From the NCBI GenBank assembly GCA_005777415.1, contig SXMI01000028.1, forward strand, positions 1 to 11,816: a stretch of DNA of 11,816 nt, given 5' to 3'. The notes under the pieces were generated by a model. The model ran no database searches. It saw only the letters and a list, made by a program, of their open reading frames with translations, and had not been told where the DNA came from. Position numbers and translations under genes: made by a program. The stretch comes from Actinomycetota bacterium. GTDB lineage: Bacteria; Actinomycetota; Acidimicrobiia; Acidimicrobiales; Microtrichaceae. Shown piece by piece: positions 6,952-11,816 of this stretch. How positions within the stretch are numbered: the first letter of the stretch is position 1; each line of letters begins with the position of its first letter.

Positions 6952-6994
6952 CCCGGCACTCCATCCAGTGGAGGTGAGGTCCGTGGCGCTGCGA

Positions 6995-7129
6995 TCAGTG
7001 GTGGCGAGGGACGCTGCGGCCCGTCGGGAAGAAGTCAGGCCGTCGAACCCACTTGCCACAGTGGTGGCACCGTTCGGCGGCGCCGGCGCACAGGCCCCGG
7101 CAGTGGCGGCACTCCGTCGTGCTGCTCAT
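6995..7129 (-). CDS. 44-residue zinc-ribbon protein
   Basis: Starts at ATG 7129 with an excellent ribosome binding site, GGAGG at 7137-7141, 7 bases away. The protein has C7-x2-C10 (ECRHCRG), C14 and C21-x2-C24 (RCHHCGKWV), then a basic tail VRRPDFFPTGRSVPRHH. Two CxxC knuckles about 10 residues apart suit one structural zinc ribbon; C14 is spare. It ends 113 bases before sigR on the same strand. A nucleic-acid or protein-binding adaptor, or a thiol/zinc sensor linked to the SigR response, would fit the location, but this is inference. I do not recognise a characterised family. Confidence 0.72.
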   Translation of the reverse strand: MSSTTECRHCRGLCAGAAERCHHCGKWVRRPDFFPTGRSVPRHH

Positions 7130-7284
7130 GGCAGATCCTCCTGCTCGCTCCCGGCCCCGTTGCCGACAGCCGCCCCGGCGGACCGGGACGGGTCCATTCA
7201 ACACCTCCACCGACGCCGCCGGACACCACTCGGGCCATTTTCCCCACCGACCTGTGGGATCATGCAGGCCGATCGATTCAGCGT

Positions 7285-7304
7285 CGCAGGCGTCCCGGCC
7301 TGCG
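7285..7304. repeat. 7-bp inverted repeat upstream of the diiron protein gene
   Basis: CGCAGGC (7285-7291), loop GTCCCG, GCCTGCG (7298-7304), 28 bases before the ATG at 7333. It would form a hairpin in the mRNA leader or act as an operator. The 203-base gap 7130-7332 otherwise holds the zinc-ribbon ribosome binding site and no clear TAnnnT promoter on the + strand. Confidence 0.35.
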
Positions 7305-7332
7305 GGACCGGATCAGAGAACCAGGGGGACGC

Positions 7333-8439
7333 ATGAGCATCGACGACGCCGAGGTCCAGACCATCCTGTCCGCCGGGCGCAGCCTGCTCGGCGACGACCA
7401 CGCCGTGACCAGTGCGGGTGACATCGCCTTCACCTGGGACTACGACCGGAGCCGGGCGGGCCTGTCCAAGCTCTACGAGAAGGCGAAGACCTCCCAGTGG
7501 AACGGGGCGACCGACCTTCCGTGGGACACCGACGTCGACCAGGAGCGGATGGCGGCGGCCATGACCGTCACCCCGGCCACCACGCGATTCAAGGAGCTCG
7601 CCGCCGGCTACGGCTCCGAGGTGGCCCGCTGGACCGACGCCGAGTGGACCGAGTTCGGCATCCAGCAGCAGAACGCCATGCTGTCGAACTTCCTCCACGG
7701 CGAGCAGGGCGCACTCATCTGCACCGCCAAGCTGGTCGAGCAGGTGCCGTGGATCGACGCCAAGTACTACGGGGCCACGCAGGTGATCGACGAGGCCCGC
7801 CACGTCGAGGTGTTCGCCCGCTACCTCGACGAGAAGATGTCCGGCGAACACCCCATCAACCCGCACCTCGGTCGACTGCTCGATGCGATCATCACCGATG
7901 AGCGCTGGGACATCACCTACCTGGGGATGCAGATCATGGTCGAGGGCCTGGCCCTGGCCGCCTTCGGCTTCATCCACTCGATCACCGACGAGCCGCTGCT
8001 CAAGCAGCTCCTCCGCTACGTCATGAGCGACGAGGCGCGACACGTCGCCTTCGGAGTCCTCTCGTTGCAGGAGCTGTACGACTCGATGAGCTCCTCGGAA
8101 CTGCGGGAGCGTCAGGAGTTCGCCTACGAGGCAGTCCTCCGGCTGCGCGACCGCTGGTTCCACACCGACACCTGGGAACGGATGGGCGTCGACCCGGAGC
8201 CGATCGTCCGGGTGATGCTCGCCGAGCGGTCCGACGAGGAGCGCATGTTCCGGACGATGCTGTTCTCCAAGATCGTCCCCAACTGCCGGAAGCTCGGACT
8301 GCTGGACTCGGGCGACGGCTGGCTCCGTGACCGCTTCACCGAGCTCGGCATCATCGAGTTCGAGCACTGGGTCGACACGAGCGACGAGTACGAGTCGCTC
8401 GACGCGATCGACGCCGACCGGGCCGCGGCCGCCGGGTGA
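7333..8439 (+). CDS. Ferritin-like diiron protein (R2/AurF-like superfamily)
   Basis: 368 residues from ATG 7333, preceded by AGGGGG four bases away. A complete set of six diiron ligands is visible: E124 (FLHGEQGAL), E154-x2-H157 (DEARHVEVF), E204 (MVEGLALAAF), E234-x2-H237 (DEARHVAFG). The two halves repeat the same 30-residue spacing between first and second glutamates, as expected of a four-helix ferritin-like bundle. The superfamily includes ribonucleotide reductase R2, R2-like oxidases and N-oxygenases such as AurF; the residues for a radical tyrosine or subunit partner cannot be judged here. No signal peptide, so cytosolic. The substrate is unknown; an oxygen- or peroxide-activating oxidase is the safest reading. 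It is divergent from the zinc-ribbon/sigR/rsrA group and converges on the surface protein gene with an 18-base gap. Confidence 0.85.
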   Translation: MSIDDAEVQTILSAGRSLLGDDHAVTSAGDIAFTWDYDRSRAGLSKLYEKAKTSQWNGATDLPWDTDVDQERMAAAMTVTPATTRFKELAAGYGSEVARWTDAEWTEFGIQQQNAMLSNFLHGEQGALICTAKLVEQVPWIDAKYYGATQVIDEARHVEVFARYLDEKMSGEHPINPHLGRLLDAIITDERWDITYLGMQIMVEGLALAAFGFIHSITDEPLLKQLLRYVMSDEARHVAFGVLSLQELYDSMSSSELRERQEFAYEAVLRLRDRWFHTDTWERMGVDPEPIVRVMLAERSDEERMFRTMLFSKIVPNCRKLGLLDSGDGWLRDRFTELGIIEFEHWVDTSDEYESLDAIDADRAAAAG

Positions 8440-8457
8440 CCGGCGCGGCCGGGCGGG

Positions 8458-9351
8458 TCAGCGCTCGCTGATCGGGCGGCGGCCGAACATCATCAGCAGC
8501 AGCCCGAGGCCGATCAGACCGGCACCCACCAGCGTCGGCAGTGGTCCGACTCCGGTGAACGCCAGCGTCGATCCCGACTGCTGGATCCCGGCGACCGTCA
8601 CCGGAACGGTCGTCGGGACCGTGGTCTCACCGGCGACGTCGGCGGGCACCGTCGTGGTCGGCCCGGGGGTGGTCGTGGTGCTCGGTGTGGTCGTGCTGGT
8701 GGGCACCGTCGTCGACGTCGTGGACGACGTCGACGTGGTGGAGGACGAGGTGGTCGACGTCGACGTGGTGCTCGTCGTGGTCGTCCTCGGTGTGCAGTCC
8801 CCGGGCCACTGGAGGGCCGTGTCCGTGTCGAACGGGAACAGCAGCGGACCGTGCCACGGCCCGGTCGGGGCGATCGTCGGCGGCGTCACCGAGTTGGAGG
8901 TGCCGGCGATCAGGTCGAACTGCTGCGGGTCGCAGCCCTTGACGAAGGAGACGGTGTAGGTGCCGCTCTGCTGCATGGTGAACGGCGTCCGACCGACGAG
9001 CGTCTGGGGCCAGGCCACAGTCGCGCTCGGCATGGCGTAGACGGCGGCCGTGGCACCGACCGGGCTGCAGAGGTTCCGCGGGACCCGGATGGCGACCGTG
9101 AACGCCGTCGAGGTGCTGCCGACGTTGTGGACGACGCCGGCCGGGAAGACCGCACACGGCGCGGTCGACGGCTGCGCCACGAAGTCCACGACGGGCGGCG
9201 ACGGCTGCTGGGCCTGGGCGGACTGCGCCCACGCCACCTGCGGCCCGGCCAGAACGACCAGACCGACGACCAGGGCGAGCGAACCGAGACGAACCGCGGC
9301 CCCGGGTCGACGCCGGTCCCCCATCACTGCCTGCACACCCTCGACACCCAC
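8458..9351 (-). CDS. Secreted surface protein with Thr/Ser stalk and LAFTG sortase signal
   Basis: 297 residues from GTG 9351; GGAGG at 9358-9362 lies 6 bases upstream, better than the internal ATG 9324. Signal peptide ~1-42: basic RRRPGAAVR, hydrophobic LGSLALVVGLVVLAG, cleavage after VAWA. The mature domain, ~43-187, is beta-rich with four cysteines (66, 95, 140, 186), able to form two disulfides outside the cell; no family recognised. A stalk of almost only Thr and Ser with Pro covers ~190-255. LAFTG at 263-267, a hydrophobic segment at ~269-289 and an RR tail form a sorting signal of the LAxTG type used by class E sortases of high-GC actinobacteria. So the protein is likely linked to the cell wall through its stalk. 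Function may be adhesion or envelope structure (inference). Confidence 0.87.
   Translation of the reverse strand: MGVEGVQAVMGDRRRPGAAVRLGSLALVVGLVVLAGPQVAWAQSAQAQQPSPPVVDFVAQPSTAPCAVFPAGVVHNVGSTSTAFTVAIRVPRNLCSPVGATAAVYAMPSATVAWPQTLVGRTPFTMQQSGTYTVSFVKGCDPQQFDLIAGTSNSVTPPTIAPTGPWHGPLLFPFDTDTALQWPGDCTPRTTTTSTTSTSTTSSSTTSTSSTTSTTVPTSTTTPSTTTTPGPTTTVPADVAGETTVPTTVPVTVAGIQQSGSTLAFTGVGPLPTLVGAGLIGLGLLLMMFGRRPISER
8647..8784 (-). repeat. Thr/Ser stalk-coding low-complexity tract
   Basis: Degenerate triplet repeat of ACC, ACG, AGC and TCG codons encoding residues ~190-235 of the LAFTG protein. On the + strand it appears as GTGGTCGTC-type repeats. Such tracts change length readily and give misleading open frames on the opposite strand. 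Confidence 0.8.
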
Positions 9352-9383
9352 CGACGACCTCCACGAACGCTTCCTCGAGGATC

Positions 9384-9412
9384 ATCGAACCATCCGGGGT
9401 CGCATTGAGCAA
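9384..9412 (-). promoter_or_regulatory. Possible promoter of the LAFTG surface protein
   Basis: TTGCTC (9412-9407 on the minus strand), 17-base spacer, TTCGAT (9389-9384). Each hexamer matches only half of the consensus. Initiation near 9377 would leave a short leader containing the GGAGG site. Weak. Confidence 0.25.
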
Positions 9413-9419
9413 GCGCTTG
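9410..9419. promoter_or_regulatory. 10-bp palindrome in the divergent intergenic region, possible operator
   Basis: CAAGCGCTTG is a perfect palindrome lying between the two divergent surface genes and overlapping the possible -35 of the leftward one. It could be bound by a dimeric regulator controlling one or both genes. No second copy was noticed in the gap 9352-9530. Confidence 0.3.
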
Positions 9420-9517
9420 ACCACTCATCGTGGTGGGTAGATGTCCCAGACCGACCCGGTCACGATCAGTTCGCCGAACCGGCCCACCGGCACTTTCCCT
9501 GTGTCGCAGCGAGGTCC

Positions 9518-9523
9518 TACCCT
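9518..9523 (+). promoter_or_regulatory. -10-like hexamer TACCCT, leaderless layout
   Basis: TACCCT is followed by exactly 7 bases and then ATG 9531. CTTTCC near 9493-9498 could be a poor -35. There is no Shine-Dalgarno, so a leaderless mRNA is likely for the large surface protein. Confidence 0.5.
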
Positions 9524-9530
9524 CGTCCGC

Positions 9531-11816
9531 ATGGGAACGGGTCGCAAGAGTCGAACGCACGGAGTGGTGGCAGCGACCGTGGTCGCCCTGATCGCCGTCG
9601 CCGCCCTGGGTCCCGGGGTGGACCTGGCCGCCGACGAACCGCCCGTGGCCGAGAAGTCCGGGGTGGCCACGTCGACCGGCTCGTCGACCGAGGTCGTGGG
9701 CGGTGACACCATCGACTGGACGGTCCGGACCGCCGACCTGGCGACCCAGCCCGTCCGGGTCGAGGCCGTCGACACGATCGGTCCCGGGTCGCAGCTCGTG
9801 CCGGGCTCGGTCGTCGCCCCCGACGGCGGGCCGGTCGCCTACTCCAACGCCGGACCCGCCGGACCGTTCACGGACCCGCCGTCGACGGCGACGCGCTCCA
9901 TCAGGGTGGTCTCCGGCGACGAACCCGGCACCGTCCGGGGCGGGATCTCTGACTTCTGGGGATCGAGCCCGATCCAGACCCGGGGCGACGGCTGGGTCCC
10001 GGTGCTCTCCGGCGGGGCCCGGACGTACAACGTCTTCCACCACACGAACCCCGGCAAGCCCGAGATCAACTGTGTCGACCGGGCGGCGAAGGCCACCTGC
10101 CCCGGCTACCCCGTCGAGGTGTCCATCTCGGAGACGAGCGACCTCACCACACCGTTCGAGGCCGACTCCGTCATCGACGGCCAGGGACGACTCTGGATCT
10201 CGGGCACCCGGGCCAAGGCGGGGCCCGACGAGGGTGGCTTCTACTGCTGGGACACCACGACCGACGCCGCCTGCCCGACCGCATGGTTCCCGGTGGCCAC
10301 CCGGCTCCAGCAGGGCAACCCCTACGCCCCGGTGAGCCACTCGCCGTTCAGCGGTGTCGCATCGCTCGGCACCCGCATCTACGGAGCCGCCGTCAACCTG
10401 CCCACCGGCCAGCAGGCGAACCAGATCAACGTCGAGTGCTTCGACACGGCCACCCTGACCCCGTGCGGGACCGTGAACCTGAACACCGTCGGCCTGCCGG
10501 GCTGGGACCCCAACCAGTTCCCGGCCGGTCGGTCCCCCACGCTCTCCATGGAGGTGATCGGGAACCGCTTCTACTTCGTCGTCGACTACGGCGCGAATCC
10601 GTCTCCGCAGCAGTCCCGCGGCAACCGCCTGTTCTGCTTCGACATGGCGAGCGGAGCAGCCTGCGCGGGCTGGAAGGTGCCGGCGGTCCCCGGCACCACC
10701 GGCGGCTTCTACCGGATGTCCGGACTGGTCTTCGGTGACGCCGACGGGGCGGCCGCCGTGTGCGTCGGATCCACCTTCGCCGACCCGGTGCTCTTCGGCC
10801 AGCCGAATGTCTCCCGTCCGATCTCCTGCTTCACCGACACCGGCGCCGCAGGCCCCGTGCCGCCAGGACTCCAGGCCGCTGTCAACGGTGTGCCCAAACT
10901 GTTCCCCGACGGCTCCGGCGGCACGGTCTTCGCGGCGCTCGCGTACGTGGCAGCCACCTCGAACAACCGGCTCTGGATCCCGTTCCTGACCGACACGACC
11001 AAGTCAAAGCCCGTCGCCAACAGCTACGGGCTCTGCTACGACTTCGGCACCGACGGCCCGTGCGCGGGAGTCGGGACCAACGGAGCGGTCACGTTCCCCG
11101 ACGTCAACGCCGGCAGGCTCAGCCTGTACGGGTTCGTCGCCGAGCGGAACGGCTGCCTGCTCGGCCTGGGCGACGAGGGGTGGCAGATCTCCTTCAGTGA
11201 CACCGGAACGGCGGGACCCTGCCCGACGGCGTCCGCCCGGCTTCGCGTCGACCCCAGGCGCTCGTACTGCCGGACCAACCCGAACATCACCTGGGATGCC
11301 GCGACCCTGCTCGGCGTCGACCCAGCGACGGTCCGACAGTGGTCGATGACCGTGCGCAATCCCGACGGGTCGCCGGTTCCCGGGTTCGTCGACGTCCCGG
11401 GCGTGGGTCTCGGCGTCGACCTCGCCGCCCTCCCACCCGCTCCGAGCGGCGGCTACACCTTCGATGCGTCGGTCACCTTCACCGATGCCACCCTGGCGCT
11501 CGACCCAACGGCTCAGCTGCAGGTCACGTTCAACGGCCCGCCACCTGAGATCTGCCTCCAGACGAGCGTGCCCCGGTGCGAGGACTCCGGCACGGTCACC
11601 AACGAGGTCGTGGGCACCGTCACGGAGCGCTCCGGGGTCGTCCGGACCGCGTCGCGGACCGCGTCGCTGGCGAAGGTGCTCCCGCCCGACTGCAAGAGCA
11701 CGACAACCACGTCGAGCACCACATCCACGTCGACGACGAGCAGCACGTCGACGAGCACCACCAGCACCACCGTGCCCACCACGACCAGCAGCACGACGAC
11801 GAGCACCACCAGCACC
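9531..11816 (+). CDS. Large secreted protein with seven Cys-marked propeller-like repeats and Thr/Ser stalk (incomplete at the window end)
   Basis: Open from ATG 9531 through the last base, 762 codons with no stop. Signal peptide ~1-34 (RKSRTHG, then VVAATVVALIAVAALG). Residues ~40-125 resemble a DUF11-type Ig-like domain (GGDTIDWTVRT, PGSQLVPGSV). Residues ~130-565 hold seven units ending in a C-[aromatic or V]-D-x6-C motif: C181/C190, C239/C248, C303/C312, C369/C378, C433 (partner lost), C502/C511, and a last degenerate one ending at C564. All intact pairs are C-x8-C and units recur every ~53-69 residues, like blades of a seven-bladed beta-propeller, with phrases such as GRLWISG, GNRFYFV and NRLWIPF. 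Residues ~565-720 look Ig-like. From ~723 a Thr/Ser stalk runs off the window. Extracellular; binding or adhesion is inferred. No domain family confirmed. Confidence 0.85.
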   Translation, partial: MGTGRKSRTHGVVAATVVALIAVAALGPGVDLAADEPPVAEKSGVATSTGSSTEVVGGDTIDWTVRTADLATQPVRVEAVDTIGPGSQLVPGSVVAPDGGPVAYSNAGPAGPFTDPPSTATRSIRVVSGDEPGTVRGGISDFWGSSPIQTRGDGWVPVLSGGARTYNVFHHTNPGKPEINCVDRAAKATCPGYPVEVSISETSDLTTPFEADSVIDGQGRLWISGTRAKAGPDEGGFYCWDTTTDAACPTAWFPVATRLQQGNPYAPVSHSPFSGVASLGTRIYGAAVNLPTGQQANQINVECFDTATLTPCGTVNLNTVGLPGWDPNQFPAGRSPTLSMEVIGNRFYFVVDYGANPSPQQSRGNRLFCFDMASGAACAGWKVPAVPGTTGGFYRMSGLVFGDADGAAAVCVGSTFADPVLFGQPNVSRPISCFTDTGAAGPVPPGLQAAVNGVPKLFPDGSGGTVFAALAYVAATSNNRLWIPFLTDTTKSKPVANSYGLCYDFGTDGPCAGVGTNGAVTFPDVNAGRLSLYGFVAERNGCLLGLGDEGWQISFSDTGTAGPCPTASARLRVDPRRSYCRTNPNITWDAATLLGVDPATVRQWSMTVRNPDGSPVPGFVDVPGVGLGVDLAALPPAPSGGYTFDASVTFTDATLALDPTAQLQVTFNGPPPEICLQTSVPRCEDSGTVTNEVVGTVTERSGVVRTASRTASLAKVLPPDCKSTTTTSSTTSTSTTSSTSTSTTSTTVPTTTSSTTTSTTST
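11697..11816 (+). repeat. Thr/Ser stalk-coding low-complexity tract (continues beyond the window)
   Basis: ACC/ACG/AGC/TCG triplets encoding the start of the stalk of the large surface protein. It follows PPDCKS, as the neighbour's stalk follows PGDCTPR, and both contain STTSTTVPT. Relative to the tract at 8647-8784 it lies in inverted orientation. Confidence 0.8.

Noticed and set aside
8440..8457. Possible bidirectional terminator between the convergent diiron and surface protein genes
   Set aside because: Only 18 GC-rich bases with no clear stem plus U-run on either strand.
8640..8790. Repeated GTCGTC/GTGGTC units considered as a CRISPR or regulatory repeat array
   Set aside because: There are no regular spacers; the repeats are the degenerate codons of a Thr/Ser stalk inside a gene with signal peptide and LAFTG anchor.
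11513..11815. Minus-strand open frame rich in Val/Leu, looking like a membrane protein
   Set aside because: It is the antisense of the Thr/Ser stalk codons (ACC/ACG read as GGT/CGT and shifted to GTG/GTC). The plus-strand frame is open through the whole region with a signal peptide and regular repeats.

Overview
The window is GC-rich, densely packed bacterial DNA. Protein signatures point to a high-GC actinobacterium, most likely a member of Acidimicrobiia. The main signs are a SigR/RsrA redox pair very close in motif to the Streptomyces one, a Zincin_2–TilS–Hpt cluster as in Mycobacterium, an LAxTG (class E type) sortase signal, and Thr/Ser-rich surface stalks. The lineage is inferred from these features; no database search was possible.

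Left part (1-5905). The leftmost gene is the 5' end of ftsH (minus strand, leaving the window). Its last 14 or so codons stop looking like FtsH and look like the lipid A Kdo transferase WaaA/KdtA, so the first ~48 bases are probably a chimeric join. Facing the other way is a large membrane protein (782-3136, +) fusing an N-terminal membrane domain, a protein-kinase-like domain and an LPG-synthase/flippase-type membrane domain. It sits between ftsH and hpt and converges on hpt. Then, on the minus strand, come hpt, tilS, a Zincin_2 metalloprotease and a 50-residue single-pass membrane protein. The last three form a compact operon, with a 4-base GTGA overlap at the metalloprotease-tilS junction.

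Middle (5977-8439). The ECF sigma factor SigR and its zinc anti-sigma factor RsrA are coupled by another GTGA overlap. Upstream on the same strand is a 44-residue CxxC zinc-ribbon protein with a strong ribosome binding site. A perfect 11-bp hairpin lies between it and sigR. Divergent from these, a ferritin-like diiron protein with a complete ligand set is read to the right.

Right part (8458-11816). Two divergent secreted proteins share a 179-bp promoter region. The leftward one has a signal peptide, a Thr/Ser stalk and an LAFTG sorting signal. The rightward one is open to the end of the window (762 codons so far). It carries seven cysteine-marked repeats at ~53-69 residue spacing, suggesting a seven-bladed propeller, followed by an Ig/DUF11-like part and a Thr/Ser stalk similar to its neighbour's.

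A recurring regulatory signal: ftsH, hpt, the small membrane protein and the large surface protein each have a TAnnnT hexamer exactly 7 bases before the start codon (9 for sigR). This is the layout expected for leaderless mRNAs. No tRNA, rRNA, CRISPR, insertion sequence or convincing factor-independent terminator was seen, and no gene-free stretch exceeds 300 bases.
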